In this document: in pieces, positions 15,463-24,579 of the stretch
How the letters are laid out: every line of letters begins with the position of its first letter
How positions within the stretch are numbered: position 1 is the first letter of the stretch
Assembly (NCBI RefSeq): GCF_000981895.1
Contig: NZ_LATD01000226.1
Coordinates: 1-35,337 of the forward strand
Direction: 5' to 3'
Source of the DNA: Streptomyces odonnellii
GTDB lineage: Bacteria; Actinomycetota; Actinomycetes; Streptomycetales; Streptomycetaceae
DNA: 35,337 bases
The notes under the pieces: model-generated
What the model was told of the DNA's origin: nothing
The model's input: the letters and a program-made list of their open reading frames with translations, nothing else
Databases searched by the model: none
Program-made: the position numbers and the translations under genes

Positions 15463-15674
15463 CCCAGGAGCACGACGGCATGCGCGTCACGGTGAAGCCG
15501 GACGTCTGCATCGGTGCCGGTCAGTGCGTGCTCGCCGCCCCCGAGGTGTTCGACCAGGACGACGAAGGGGTGGTGCAAGTGGTTGACGAAGCTCCGGAGC
15601 ACGAACTGCACCAGGACGTTCTCCTGGCCGCCGCCCGATGCCCGGTCGAAGCAATCGGAGTGGTCGAGTCCTGA
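15459..15674 (+). CDS. 3Fe-4S ferredoxin
   Basis: 71-residue acidic electron carrier, too short to be obvious in frame searches. The cluster ligands are C-I-G-A-G-Q-C ([18 protein letters not shown]) and the final ARCPVEAI cysteine; the spacing and the lack of a fourth Cys in the first group are those of single 3Fe-4S P450 ferredoxins. Its GTG start at 15459 overlaps the P450 stop TGA at 15460-15462, with AGGAGGGAG upstream. It presumably reduces the adjoining P450 and perhaps the one at 2241; it might also serve IspG or IspH (inference). No ferredoxin reductase is present in the window, so a genomic one must be used. Confidence 0.93.
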   Translation: MTQEHDGMRVTVKPDVCIGAGQCVLAAPEVFDQDDEGVVQVVDEAPEHELHQDVLLAAARCPVEAIGVVES

Positions 15675-15733
15675 CCGGGTCACCTACTGCCCTTTCTCTG
15701 CCGATCCCCGTCCAGCGAAGACAGGAGTGCATC

Positions 15734-17548
15734 ATGAGGCTGGAGGACATCACGTCCCCTCGAGACCTCCGAAGGCTGGCACTGTCCGAACTGGTGCATC
15801 TCTCCGATGAGATACGAGTCTTCCTCATCGACGCCGTGTCACGGACGGGAGGTCACCTTGGGCCCAACCTCGGCGTAGTCGAACTGACACTGGCCATCCA
15901 TCGCGTCTTCGACTCCCCCTTCGACAGAATCTTGTGGGACACCGGCCACCAGGCCTACGTTCACAAGCTTCTGACGGGACGTCAGGATTTCGGAGGCCTG
16001 CGCAAGAGGGGTGGCCTGTCGGGCTATCCGAGCCGGGCCGAGTCGGTGCACGATCTCATCGAAAACTCCCATGCCTCCACCGCGCTCTCGTACGCCGACG
16101 GCCTCGCCAAGGCCCACCGGCTGCGCGGCGAGAGCGGACGGCGGGTCGTCGCCGTGATCGGGGACGGAGCGCTGACCGGTGGGATGGCCTGGGAGGCGCT
16201 CAACAACATTGCGGGCTCCGCCAACCCCGTCGTCATCGTGCTGAACGACAACGGGCATTCGTATGCCCCGACCGTGGGCGGCATCGCGGACCACATGTCC
16301 GCACTGGCAGCACCGGACGCCGGAGCGGGCCCTGACGGACGATCAGCGCGCAACCTGTTCGAGAACCTCGGCCTGAACTATGTGGGCCCTGTCGACGGCC
16401 ATGACATCACTGCCCTGGAAGCCGCGTTCAGCGCCGCGCGAGAAGCGGACCGCCCGGTCGTCGTGCACTGCCGGACCCGCAAAGGGCATGGGTACCCCCC
16501 GGCAGAACAGGACACCAGAGACCACCTGCACGCCATCGGCAGTTTCGACCCGGTCACGGGAAAGGGCACGGGGGAGTCGGCCGTCACCTGGACCCAGGCG
16601 TTCGGTGCGGAGCTGGTGAGACTGGGAGGGGAGCGCCCCGACGTCGTGGCCCTGACCGCGGCGATGCTGCACCCGGTGGGTCTCGCCCCCTTCGCCGAAG
16701 CGTTTCCCGACCGGGTCTTCGATGTCGGCATCGCCGAACAGCATGCGGTCACCTCGGCTGCGGGCCTGGCGGCAGGAGGTCTGCATCCGGTGGTGGCCAT
16801 CTATGCCACCTTCCTCAACCGCGCGCTGGACCAGGTCCTGATGGACGTGGCTCTGCACAGGGCCGGCGTCACGTTCGTCCTCGACCGTGCGGGGATCACC
16901 GGCGACGACGGTCCGAGCCACAACGGCATGTGGGACCTCTCACTGCTCCAGGCCGTGCCGGGGCTCCGACTGGCAGCACCACGCGACGCGAACCAGGTGC
17001 GCGCGCAGCTGAGGGAAGCGCTCGACGTGAGCGACGCGCCCACCGTGCTCCGCTTCCCCAAGGGAGCCGCGGGCCCCGACATTCCGGCGTTGGTCCGCTT
17101 CCACACGGTCGACGTTCTGGCTCGCACCATGCCCCTTCGCGAACGAGGCGACCTGCTCCTGATCTCGGTGGGCTCCATGGCACGGGTCTGTACAGAAGTG
17201 GCGGAAAGGCTCGCGGCAGATGGCTTCGCCGTGACCGTCGTCGATCCGCGCTGGGTGAAACCCGTGGATGAAGCCCTCTGCGTGTTGGCAGCCGACCATG
17301 AGGTGGTCGCCGTTGTGGAGGACAACCTGAGTGTGGGCGGCGTGGGTTCCGCAGTCACGCAGGCATTGCGCGGGGCGGGCCTGGAGAACCCCTGTCTGAC
17401 CTACGGTCTGCCCCTGGCCTTCCCCCGGCACTGTGCCAGGGCCCGGCTTCTGGAGGAGTTGGGGCTCGGCGTCACGGCGCTTGAGGGCCAACTGCGTGAC
17501 TTCCTGACCAGCCAGGTGCCCCTGAGTGGAAGGGTGACGCTGACATGA
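15734..17548 (+). CDS. dxs: 1-Deoxy-D-xylulose-5-phosphate synthase
   Basis: 604-residue thiamin-diphosphate enzyme that condenses pyruvate with glyceraldehyde 3-phosphate, the first and flux-controlling step of the MEP pathway. Seen: [26 protein letters not shown], the TPP/Mg motif [16 protein letters not shown] (about residues 142-157), [14 protein letters not shown], and the transketolase pyrimidine domain with [15 protein letters not shown] and the catalytic Glu region. Start is the ATG at 15734 with AGGAG 6-7 bases before. Slightly shorter than the usual 630-residue primary-metabolism enzyme. Its TGA overlaps the ATG of ispG. A pathway-dedicated second copy in a terpenoid cluster is a known strategy to raise precursor supply. 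Confidence 0.96.
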   Translation: MRLEDITSPRDLRRLALSELVHLSDEIRVFLIDAVSRTGGHLGPNLGVVELTLAIHRVFDSPFDRILWDTGHQAYVHKLLTGRQDFGGLRKRGGLSGYPSRAESVHDLIENSHASTALSYADGLAKAHRLRGESGRRVVAVIGDGALTGGMAWEALNNIAGSANPVVIVLNDNGHSYAPTVGGIADHMSALAAPDAGAGPDGRSARNLFENLGLNYVGPVDGHDITALEAAFSAAREADRPVVVHCRTRKGHGYPPAEQDTRDHLHAIGSFDPVTGKGTGESAVTWTQAFGAELVRLGGERPDVVALTAAMLHPVGLAPFAEAFPDRVFDVGIAEQHAVTSAAGLAAGGLHPVVAIYATFLNRALDQVLMDVALHRAGVTFVLDRAGITGDDGPSHNGMWDLSLLQAVPGLRLAAPRDANQVRAQLREALDVSDAPTVLRFPKGAAGPDIPALVRFHTVDVLARTMPLRERGDLLLISVGSMARVCTEVAERLAADGFAVTVVDPRWVKPVDEALCVLAADHEVVAVVEDNLSVGGVGSAVTQALRGAGLENPCLTYGLPLAFPRHCARARLLEELGLGVTALEGQLRDFLTSQVPLSGRVTLT

Positions 17549-18690
17549 CGCAGGTTCCGCTCGGTATGCCCACGATGAGGAACGCCGAGGACGGTGGTCA
17601 GCGAGAACCTCGACGTCAGTCCCGGCGGATCACCGTGGGATCGGTGCCCGTCGGCGGCGGAGCGGCGGTGTCCGTGCAGTCCATGACCACCACTCAGACC
17701 GCCGATGTCGACGCGACGTTGCAGCAGATCGCGGAGCTGAACGCGGCCGGCTGCCAGATCGTACGCGTGGCGGTCCCCACCCAGGACGACGCCGAGGCGC
17801 TGCCTCGCATCGCGGCCAAGTCCCCGATCCCCGTCATTGCCGACATCCATTTCCAGCCGAAGTACGTTTTCGCCGCCATTGAGGCGGGTTGCGCAGCCGT
17901 GCGCGTCAACCCTGGCAACATCAAACGGTTCGACGACCGGGTCGGTGAGATCGCCCGCGAGGCGGCGGACGCCCATGTGCCGATCCGGATCGGTGTGAAC
18001 GCCGGGTCCCTGGATCGCCGCCTTTTGGCGAAGTACGGTCGGCCGACGCCTGAGGCGCTGGTGGAATCGGCGTTGTGGGAGTGCTCGCTGTTCGAAGAGC
18101 ACGGGTTTCGGGACCTAAAGATCTCGGTGAAGCATCACGACCCGGTCGTGATGATCGAGGCGTATCGGCAGTTGGCCGAGCAGTGTGACTACCCCCTCCA
18201 CCTGGGTGTGACGGAGGCGGGCCCTGCGTTCCAGGGCACGGTCAAGTCGGCCGTCGCCTTCGGTGTCCTGCTGGCCGAGGGAATTGGCGACACGGTCCGG
18301 GTGTCCCTGTCCGCTCCTCCGGTGGAAGAGGTCAAGGTCGGCATCGCGATCCTTGAGTCTCTCGGACTGCGCGAGCGGAGCCTCGAGATCGTGTCGTGTC
18401 CCTCCTGTGGCAGGGCCCAGGTGGACGTTTACACCCTTGCGGAGCAGGCGACCGCGGCCCTTGAGGGGTTTCCGGTGCCGCTGCGTGTGGCGGTCATGGG
18501 ATGCGTGGTCAACGGGCCCGGTGAGGCGCGTGAGGCCGACCTCGGAGTCGCGTCGGGCAACGGCAAGGGACAGATTTTCGTGCGTGGAGAAGTGGTGCGG
18601 ACAGTGCCGGAGGCCCAGATCGTCTCGGCGCTGGTTGAGGAAGCGGTGCGCATCGCCGAGGAACGCGGTGTAGAGATTTCTGAGTCCTGA
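17545..18690 (+). CDS. ispG: (E)-4-Hydroxy-3-methylbut-2-enyl-diphosphate synthase
   Basis: 381-residue 4Fe-4S enzyme that reductively converts MEcPP into HMBPP, the penultimate MEP step. Conserved stretches are [48 protein letters not shown] and, at the C terminus, the cluster ligands in [11 protein letters not shown] and [18 protein letters not shown] at 17545 overlaps the dxs stop (ATGA), so the two are coupled. It ends 241 bases before the O-methyltransferase, a gap in which I see no gene and no clear terminator. Together with dxs and ispH the cluster holds three of the seven MEP enzymes, two of them the iron-sulfur bottleneck enzymes. Confidence 0.96.
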   Translation: MTQVPLGMPTMRNAEDGGQREPRRQSRRITVGSVPVGGGAAVSVQSMTTTQTADVDATLQQIAELNAAGCQIVRVAVPTQDDAEALPRIAAKSPIPVIADIHFQPKYVFAAIEAGCAAVRVNPGNIKRFDDRVGEIAREAADAHVPIRIGVNAGSLDRRLLAKYGRPTPEALVESALWECSLFEEHGFRDLKISVKHHDPVVMIEAYRQLAEQCDYPLHLGVTEAGPAFQGTVKSAVAFGVLLAEGIGDTVRVSLSAPPVEEVKVGIAILESLGLRERSLEIVSCPSCGRAQVDVYTLAEQATAALEGFPVPLRVAVMGCVVNGPGEAREADLGVASGNGKGQIFVRGEVVRTVPEAQIVSALVEEAVRIAEERGVEISES

Positions 18691-18931
18691 GCTCTGCCGC
18701 GAACCGACTGCACCCGATCCGAGACGTGGAGGGCACGGTGGACGACATGCACGATCCGCTGCGCTCCCCCTTCTGTGTCGAAACGGTCCCCGGCCGGCTC
18801 GCGCAGGCCTGCGACTGCCCGAGTGATCGGGCCCTTATACCTTTCCGCCATCAGCCTTCGGTCGACCATCGCGTGCCGGAGCGAAGACCGTTCTTCCCCG
18901 TAACCGCTGATCCAACACCAAGGAGGAACCC

Positions 18932-20008
18932 TTGTCCGAGTCTCCCGTCCCCGGGGCCGCCGTCAGCCGCCCCGAGCAGAGCGATCCGGTGTCCGTCGTC
19001 TTCCGTCTGGTCTGGGGATACACCACATCCGCGATCACTCATACGGCCTTCGAATTAGGCCTTCCCGACCTGTTGGAGTCCGGTCCGCGGTCCGCGGACG
19101 ACCTGGCGGAGGAGACGGGAGCACACCGGCCTTCCCTGCACCGTTTACTGCGGACCATGGCAGCCCTGGGCATCACCCAGGAGACGGAGAACGGCGACTT
19201 CGTTCTCACAGAGGCCGGAGCCCTTCTGCAGAGCAAGGGCTCCGGTTCGATGGACGCCATGGCTCGACTCTTCGTGCACGAGTCGATGTGGCGCCCCTGG
19301 CAAGGACTCACGGAGAGCGTCAGGACAGGCGAGCCCGTCTTCGAGAGCCAGTTCGGCATGGACTACTGGGCCTACATGAAGCAACACCCGGAGGTGTCCC
19401 GCCTGTTCAACGCCGCCATGGGGGATGCGTCCCAGGCTGTCGGCACCGCCGTCGCAGCGGCCTACGACCTTACCCGCTTCCGGACCGTCGTTGATGTGGG
19501 AGGCGGTAATGGGACGCTGCTCTCAGCCATGCTCCAGGCGACTCCCGGGTTGCGCGGCATCGTGTTCGACAGTGCCTCAGGAGTGGCGCAGACCAAGGAT
19601 CACTTGATGGCCGCCGGGGTGAGCGACCGCTGCGAAGCCAGGGCAGGCAACTTCCTCGAAGCCTTGCCCGAGGGCGGCGACCTGTACGTCTTCAAGAGCG
19701 TCATCCACGACTGGGACGATGAACGGGCGACGGCGATCTTGCGGAACTGCCGACAGGTGCTGCCTGACGAAGGAAGGCTGCTCATCGTCGAACCTGTGAT
19801 CCCCGAGGCGGTAACGGTGTCGCCCGCGGATCCATTCCCCTATCTCAACGACCTCAACATGATGGTCAGCCTGCGCGGCAAGGAGCGCACACAGCCCGAG
19901 TACGAGGCCCTTCTGGACGCGGCTCATCTCCGCCTGTCCAGTGTCCAGCAGGTGCCGGGACCGGAACGCGTGTTCCTGATCGAGGCGGTGCCAGTGCCGC
20001 AGTCCTAG
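18932..20008 (+). CDS. SAM-dependent O-methyltransferase (COMT-like, class I)
   Basis: 358 residues. N-terminal winged-helix dimerisation domain (GLPDLLESGPRSADDLAEET, then PSLHRLLRTMAALGI) followed by the methyltransferase fold with SAM loop VVDVGGGNGTLLSAML, the acidic pocket segment, and the catalytic region FKSVIHDWDDERATAILRNC whose His is the usual base. This is the plan of small-molecule O-methyltransferases such as hydroxyneurosporene and caffeate types. Start is TTG at 18932, chosen because a very strong AAGGAGG lies 6 bases before. It ends the plus-strand run, followed by a terminator. Probably methylates a hydroxyl or carboxyl on the terpenoid product (inference). Confidence 0.9.
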   Translation: MSESPVPGAAVSRPEQSDPVSVVFRLVWGYTTSAITHTAFELGLPDLLESGPRSADDLAEETGAHRPSLHRLLRTMAALGITQETENGDFVLTEAGALLQSKGSGSMDAMARLFVHESMWRPWQGLTESVRTGEPVFESQFGMDYWAYMKQHPEVSRLFNAAMGDASQAVGTAVAAAYDLTRFRTVVDVGGGNGTLLSAMLQATPGLRGIVFDSASGVAQTKDHLMAAGVSDRCEARAGNFLEALPEGGDLYVFKSVIHDWDDERATAILRNCRQVLPDEGRLLIVEPVIPEAVTVSPADPFPYLNDLNMMVSLRGKERTQPEYEALLDAAHLRLSSVQQVPGPERVFLIEAVPVPQS

Positions 20009-20014
20009 CAGAGT

Positions 20015-20070
20015 GGTGAAGCTCCTCGTCGTGCGCGGTCCCTGGATTCGCGACGCCGAGGAGCTTCACC
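20015..20070. terminator. Long stem-loop between convergent O-methyltransferase and regulator genes
   Basis: GGTGAAGCTCCTCG (20015-20028) and CGAGGAGCTTCACC (20057-20070) are perfect complements around a 28-base loop that can itself partly pair (gcgcg with cgcg). It sits 7 bases after the O-methyltransferase stop and 10 bases past the stop of the convergent regulator, so it can terminate both. Confidence 0.8.
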
Positions 20071-20079
20071 ATGTCTCGA

Positions 20080-20850
20080 TCAATACGTGTCGCTGTCGAA
20101 CCCGCTGAGCATGGGTACGGGCGTCAGATCCAGGCGCGTTGGCCCGCTTCCGCCGCGGCGTGTGCTGTGCCGCACGGGATGGCCGGACAAGAACGTCTGT
20201 CCGGGGGCGCAGATCCCCGAGCGGTAGGCGAGCGCTATGGCCTCCCCACGACTACGTAGGCCGAACTTGCGTAGAACACGAGACACATAGGCCCGCACAG
20301 TGGCGGTGGCCACGGACATGCTCTCGGCGATCTCGTCCGTGGACTGGCCGGCTGCCAGTCGGCACAAAGTCTCGTACTCCCGCGGCAGGAGACGTTCACC
20401 GATCTCATCAGTGGTGAACCCCTCGTCGTAGGTGCTGAACCGCTCGTTGAGGAACTGCACGAGTTTACGGATGAGCGGAGGAGAGACGTAGGTGCCCCCG
20501 GCCTGGGCGGAGTCCAGAGCCGTGCGCAGCTCTCCACGCAGCCGGTCCTTCAACAGGTATCCACGAGCACCGGCCGAGATCCCGAGCCACACCGTCTGGC
20601 CCGCGCTCGCGACCGCCACAAGGATGACTGTGGCTTCCAGGACACTGGCCAGTTCCGAGATGAGGGTGGGCGCGTCGGACGCAGCTTCGTCGGACAACAG
20701 GACGAAGTCCGGGGTGAGGCGGCGCGAGATGTCCAGGGCTTCGGAGGTGTCCCCGGTCTCACCCGCGACTTCATACGCTGGGGACTCCTCCAGGATGTGT
20801 CGGATCCAGCGGCGGCTGGCCACGTCCGAGTCGATTACGAGCACTTTCAC
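20080..20850 (-). CDS. NarL/LuxR-type response regulator with atypical receiver domain
   Basis: 256 residues. An N-terminal receiver-like domain (about 1-115) ends in SAGARGYLLKDRLRGEL, and a C-terminal LuxR HTH (about 155-215) contains LLPREYETLCRLAAGQSTDE and VRAYVSRVLRKFGLRSRGEA. The receiver keeps the Lys of the LLKD motif but the position of the phosphorylated Asp is Ser (PDFVLLSDEA), the N-terminal acidic pair is Asp-Ser (LVIDSDV), and the switch Thr/Ser is replaced (VILVAVAS). It therefore probably works without phosphorylation. A tail of about 40 residues follows the HTH. No histidine kinase is adjacent. GTG start. Position inside the cluster suggests it is a pathway regulator (inference). 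Confidence 0.88.
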   Translation of the reverse strand: MKVLVIDSDVASRRWIRHILEESPAYEVAGETGDTSEALDISRRLTPDFVLLSDEAASDAPTLISELASVLEATVILVAVASAGQTVWLGISAGARGYLLKDRLRGELRTALDSAQAGGTYVSPPLIRKLVQFLNERFSTYDEGFTTDEIGERLLPREYETLCRLAAGQSTDEIAESMSVATATVRAYVSRVLRKFGLRSRGEAIALAYRSGICAPGQTFLSGHPVRHSTRRGGSGPTRLDLTPVPMLSGFDSDTY

Positions 20851-20947
20851 GGCGCCGGGTTCCTACTCTCTTTGCAGGGTGAAAGTCACTGATCTGGTAG
20901 GGGACGGGGTGGCAGGACCGCGGAACGCCCTGGGCCACGTGTGGGGA

Positions 20948-20980
20948 AGCGCCCGGCGCGAGCGGAAGGCACCGGGCGCT
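20948..20980 (-). terminator. GC-rich stem-loop after the oxygenase operon
   Basis: AGCGCCCGG (20948-20956) pairs with CCGGGCGCT (20972-20980) across a 15-base loop. It is 33 bases past the stop (21013) of the last gene of the minus-strand adenylation-oxygenase operon and before the response-regulator start at 20850, so it probably separates the two transcription units. Confidence 0.65.
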
Positions 20981-21012
20981 CGATCAGCGGGCGACGGTGA
21001 GGGCCGGGGCTG

Positions 21013-22035
21013 TCACTGGGCAGCGGTCGAATACCGGTAGACGCTTCCCGGTTCGATCTGTCCGAGTGCCGACCGGATCGAAGTCACCACGAACAGGCGT
21101 TGCAGCCAACGGTCCTTCCCGTCGTACTTGGGGGTGAAGGCGCCGCGTCCGTGCACTGCGGTCGTGTTGTCGACGATCGAGAGATCGCCGGGACGCAGCA
21201 CGACCTCACGCCGCACCTTCTGCAACGCTTCATGCAGGGCGTCGAACGCGGTTCGAGCCACTTCGTCGCACGGGGCCGTGTCGTCGAAGTCGACACAGAG
21301 CTTGGGGGCCCACTCGGATCCGCTGAGTACAGGTACGGGTGGGAGATAGACCTGTTCGCGTCCATCGCGGCAGAACGAGGGCGCGAGTCTTGTGCGGAAC
21401 CGTGATTCCCGTAGGACAGTGACTTGCCCATCTGCCAGAAGCGGGAGGGCCTGTCGGATGGAGGATGTGATGGAGGCGGCTAAGCGGTCATGGTCCTCCC
21501 GTAGACAGAGCAGCCCGATGAAGTCCGGTCGGTGCTCGAGGAAGGCATTCTCGCTATGCAGCTTGAAGTAGACGGAACCCGTGTTCTGCTGCTGGTCCTC
21601 CTCACCCGGCATCGGGCAGATGTCATGAACGAGGGCCCCATGTTTCTCCTCGGCGTACGCGATGGGGTCGCCCAGCCGGGACATGACCAGGAGGAGGGCG
21701 GCTACGGACGGAGTACAACTGTCGGCCACCGACTCGGGGGTACTGGGGGTAGGCGGAAGCTCCTCCGCCACGGGCAGATTGCGCAACGTCAGCACACCCT
21801 CTGCATTGCCGAACCTGCGGAAGTCCGAGAGGACGCAGAGCAGACGTTTCGGCAGCAGACCACCGTGGATGTGGGCCGCTTGGATGAGAGCGTTCTCGTC
21901 CCAGACGGCGGCGGCACGGCGTAATTCGGCCAACAGCGATGCGATGGACTCGATCTCGGACGGGTCCAGTTCGTAGGTGTCGGGGGCTGCCGGCGGTGCG
22001 CTTTCTGCCTTTCGTGTTTCCGGTCGTACCGTCAT
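21013..22035 (-). CDS. Fe(II)/2-oxoglutarate oxygenase, AsnO/VioC (clavaminate synthase-like) family
   Basis: 340 residues. Iron ligands are visible in KLHSENAFLEHRPDF (HxE motif) and in DNTTAVHGRGAFTPKYDGKD, where the distal His and the 2-oxoglutarate Arg region FTPKYDGxDRWLQR match the asparagine oxygenase and arginine beta-hydroxylase group. These enzymes hydroxylate C-beta of free or attached amino acids, so an amino-acid-like substrate is the family expectation; a terpenoid or acyl substrate cannot be excluded. The ATG at 22035 overlaps the PaaK-like stop (ATGA), so translation is coupled; upstream in-frame sequence is just the other gene read out of frame. Last gene of a three-gene minus-strand operon with two adenylating enzymes, implying activation plus hydroxylation of one building block. 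Confidence 0.88.
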   Translation of the reverse strand: MTVRPETRKAESAPPAAPDTYELDPSEIESIASLLAELRRAAAVWDENALIQAAHIHGGLLPKRLLCVLSDFRRFGNAEGVLTLRNLPVAEELPPTPSTPESVADSCTPSVAALLLVMSRLGDPIAYAEEKHGALVHDICPMPGEEDQQQNTGSVYFKLHSENAFLEHRPDFIGLLCLREDHDRLAASITSSIRQALPLLADGQVTVLRESRFRTRLAPSFCRDGREQVYLPPVPVLSGSEWAPKLCVDFDDTAPCDEVARTAFDALHEALQKVRREVVLRPGDLSIVDNTTAVHGRGAFTPKYDGKDRWLQRLFVVTSIRSALGQIEPGSVYRYSTAAQ

Positions 22036-23423
22036 GTGTGGTTCGCCGCCCGAGTGTTGTCGAAGGGGATGATCAGCCTGTACTTTCCGCCGGCTGACTG
22101 CTGTGGTGGATCGGTGGCTTGGCTGACCGTGACGTGCATGAGGTCGTACGACCCCATGAACCGGTGGATCTCCTCGCGGATGGCCTGCCACACCCGTTCG
22201 GGGTCCGCCTGCTGGGCGGCGCGGACCCGGACGCTCAGTGCCGCGGGGCCGGTCTGCACCACTTGGGCCAGTTCCAGCCCGGGTGCCCGGTCCACCACAC
22301 CGGCCAGGGCAATGGGAGCGACCTCGACGTCAGTGCCGTCGCTGCCCTGGAAGACCAGCGCCTCGCTTGCCCGCCCCTGGGCGCGGACAGCGGGAAACGG
22401 GTTGCCGCACGGACACGGGTCCGGGCGGGTGACAACGGAGTCTCCCAGGTCGTAGCGGAGGACGGGCTGGACTCGGTTGAAGAGGTTGGTGACGAGGACT
22501 GTATGGGAACGTTCGCCGGGCGACACGGGACGGTAGTCGGCATCGACTGGTTCCAAGAACCCCCAGTCGGAATTGACGTGCAGCCAGTTCTCCTGGCAGC
22601 CGATAGCCGTGGACATGAACTCGCAAGCGCCGTAGCCGTTGCCGATCCGGGCTTGGAAGACCCGCCGGATGCGCTCATAACCGCTGTCTGTCAGTCCCTC
22701 AGCGGCCAGTACGACGAGCTTGGGCCGGATCCGCAGCCGTCCGGCTTCCTGTTCGCGCGCAAGCAGTGCGACTTGGCCTGCGTAACCGATTAGCACGTTG
22801 GGACGGAACTGGTTGAGCTGCTCCACGAGTTCCGGCATCGGCGTGAAGACGGAGAGCACACGTAGGAGCCCTCCTTTGCCCACCGTGCGCGCCACGGAGC
22901 GAGGAAGCACGGTCGATGAACCGAAATGTCCGCCGGTAGCCAGGACCCAGGCGATCCGCCCTCCGTTCAAGGCAGCGCTGGCGGCACCGGCGGGAGTGAG
23001 CCACGTGCCGAACGCACGGAGCGCGAGCGCCCGGGTGACCTGGGAAGCGGCGTTGTCGTACACGAAGATGCCGCGCACACCACTGCTGCCGGACGTGGTG
23101 CCGACCCGGTATTTCCCGAGGAAGTCGGTGCCGACGAGCAAGGGGTCGTCGATGAACGCGCGTACTCCTTCGTGCGTCACGGCGGGATCGGTGACCCAGT
23201 CGTCGAAACGGGCCATGAGCCGGTTCTTGTCGGTGACGGGCAACATCGTGATGTCGTCGACATGCCAGGGCAGTCCGCGATAGAGCTCGCGATAGTACGT
23301 CGAGTGCGCCCGGGCGTGGGTCACCGCGGCGGCGAGTCTGCGCGCTCGTCGGCGCTCCAGCTCTGACGGTTTCTCTTTCTTCGCTGCCCGCAGATCACGG
23401 AGCAAGCGAATGGTCTGACGCAT
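22032..23423 (-). CDS. PaaK/CapK-like adenylate-forming enzyme
   Basis: 463 residues, ANL superfamily of the phenylacetate-CoA ligase branch. Seen: ARAHSTYYRELYRGLP at the start, MLPVTDKNRLMARFDDWV, the nucleotide P-loop GTTSGSSGVRGIFVYD, the mid-domain NGYGACEFMSTAIGCQ (aromatic-rich A5 motif), NRVQPVLRYDLGDSVV, a cysteine pair CPCGNPFPAVRAQGRAS typical of PaaK/CapK members, and a short C-terminal domain ending in GGKYRLI. ATG at 23423 has GGAGG 7 bases upstream. Such enzymes activate carboxylic acids as acyl-AMP for CoA, amine or carrier-protein transfer. Between an EhpF-like enzyme and an amino-acid hydroxylase it may activate the acid that is joined to the terpenoid (inference). No carrier protein or NRPS is in the window. 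Confidence 0.85.
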   Translation of the reverse strand: MRQTIRLLRDLRAAKKEKPSELERRRARRLAAAVTHARAHSTYYRELYRGLPWHVDDITMLPVTDKNRLMARFDDWVTDPAVTHEGVRAFIDDPLLVGTDFLGKYRVGTTSGSSGVRGIFVYDNAASQVTRALALRAFGTWLTPAGAASAALNGGRIAWVLATGGHFGSSTVLPRSVARTVGKGGLLRVLSVFTPMPELVEQLNQFRPNVLIGYAGQVALLAREQEAGRLRIRPKLVVLAAEGLTDSGYERIRRVFQARIGNGYGACEFMSTAIGCQENWLHVNSDWGFLEPVDADYRPVSPGERSHTVLVTNLFNRVQPVLRYDLGDSVVTRPDPCPCGNPFPAVRAQGRASEALVFQGSDGTDVEVAPIALAGVVDRAPGLELAQVVQTGPAALSVRVRAAQQADPERVWQAIREEIHRFMGSYDLMHVTVSQATDPPQQSAGGKYRLIIPFDNTRAANHT

Positions 23424-23451
23424 GATCAGTCCTCCGTCGTGCCGGTGAGAG

Positions 23452-24579
23452 TCAGTAGACACCTTCGATGACGGGCTTTCCCGAGAACTCCTCCACGGGG
23501 TGGACGTCAGCGATGGCGTCACTCACCTCGCTGCTGCGGTGCGGAACCCGGACGGCCGTGTCGCGCTCCAGGTTGTTCGGCAGCAACATGCCGCGGCTGA
23601 TGTGATGTTGGAGCACCTGACCACGCTCTCCATAGGGAACAGTCTTTCCGGTCCCAGGATCGACGACGGAGAAGATGGTGAAAGGGGCTGGAGGATCGAA
23701 GACGGCGGGCGTGTTGGGTTCGGCGTCGGCTCGCTCGACCATGCCGCCGATGATCATCGTGCTCGCGTAGCCACCCACCAGCTTGCAGCCGGGAAAGATT
23801 GCGTGCTGGAAGCGATTGCGGGTGGTGGTGTCCATCTTGGTGCCGCCCCAGCCGATGATCTGTGTCCGTTCGTTGACCAGATCGACGAGACCGTCGCGTT
23901 CGCACAGTGCTTCCAACAGGGGAGGGGTGCTGTACAGGACAGCGATCTCCTGGCTGCGCAGGATCCATTCCGCCTGGTCCACGACGTGCTCCACATAGAG
24001 CTTGACTTCCTCCAAGGCGCCGCGGGCGATGCAACGTTTCACCCATCGGGGGTCGAGGTCCAGTAGGAAGCACACAGCGTTGAAGCGCGACGCGGTATCC
24101 CTGATCAAGGTGCCGGCCATGTGCGGGTCGGTCGGCCCCATGCACAGCCAGCCCCCTGGACGGATCGGGCCATGCTCGCCCAGGCCGGCGGCGTGCCAAT
24201 CGGTGGCACGTGCCTGCGTTTCGGGCATCCAGATCACACGCTTGGGAGGACCTGTTGTTCCTCCGCTCTCGCCGATGACCGGCTGTCCGGCTTCCGGGGG
24301 GTACCCACGGGGGATGAGGTCGGTGACCCGGACGTCACGTAACTCGTCCACGATGTTGGGGAAGAGACGCAGGTCGTCAACGGTTGTGACGTCCTTGCGT
24401 GGATCGAAGTCGAGAGTCTTGGCTCGCGCCAGCCAGAACGGACTGCCTGTCTCCGGCCCGAAGTGCCACTCCATTGCTTCTTGGATGAGGTCGGAGGCGG
24501 CTGGGGGGTCGTTCCAGGCAACGTCCAGCGGACTCCCGAGGGTCGCTGTGCTGCGTCCTGTCGGAAGAGGTGAGGCCAA
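23452..24579 (-). CDS. EhpF/LuxE-like stand-alone adenylating enzyme
   Basis: 375 residues. The P-loop GESGGTTGPPKRVIWMP (about 110-126) is the standard AMP-binding motif; later IIGWGGTKMDTTTRN and GGYASTMIIGGM fit the acceptor/A5 region and VPYGERGQVLQHH the A7 region with the ribose-binding acid replaced by a compact loop. Overall it resembles the small acyl-activating proteins of the LuxE / phenazine EhpF type, which lack the full C-terminal domain. The frame is open to 24888, but TTG at 24579 is preferred: AGAGGAG lies 8 bases before and upstream codons are not coding-like. First gene of the minus-strand operon, with 28 bases to the PaaK-like gene. Probable acid-activating or carboxylate-reduction component; substrate unknown. 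Confidence 0.8.
   Translation of the reverse strand: MASPLPTGRSTATLGSPLDVAWNDPPAASDLIQEAMEWHFGPETGSPFWLARAKTLDFDPRKDVTTVDDLRLFPNIVDELRDVRVTDLIPRGYPPEAGQPVIGESGGTTGPPKRVIWMPETQARATDWHAAGLGEHGPIRPGGWLCMGPTDPHMAGTLIRDTASRFNAVCFLLDLDPRWVKRCIARGALEEVKLYVEHVVDQAEWILRSQEIAVLYSTPPLLEALCERDGLVDLVNERTQIIGWGGTKMDTTTRNRFQHAIFPGCKLVGGYASTMIIGGMVERADAEPNTPAVFDPPAPFTIFSVVDPGTGKTVPYGERGQVLQHHISRGMLLPNNLERDTAVRVPHRSSEVSDAIADVHPVEEFSGKPVIEGVY

Noticed and set aside
18726..19058. Possible small gene between ispG and the O-methyltransferase
   Set aside because: No ribosome site, runs into the methyltransferase in another frame, residues not protein-like.
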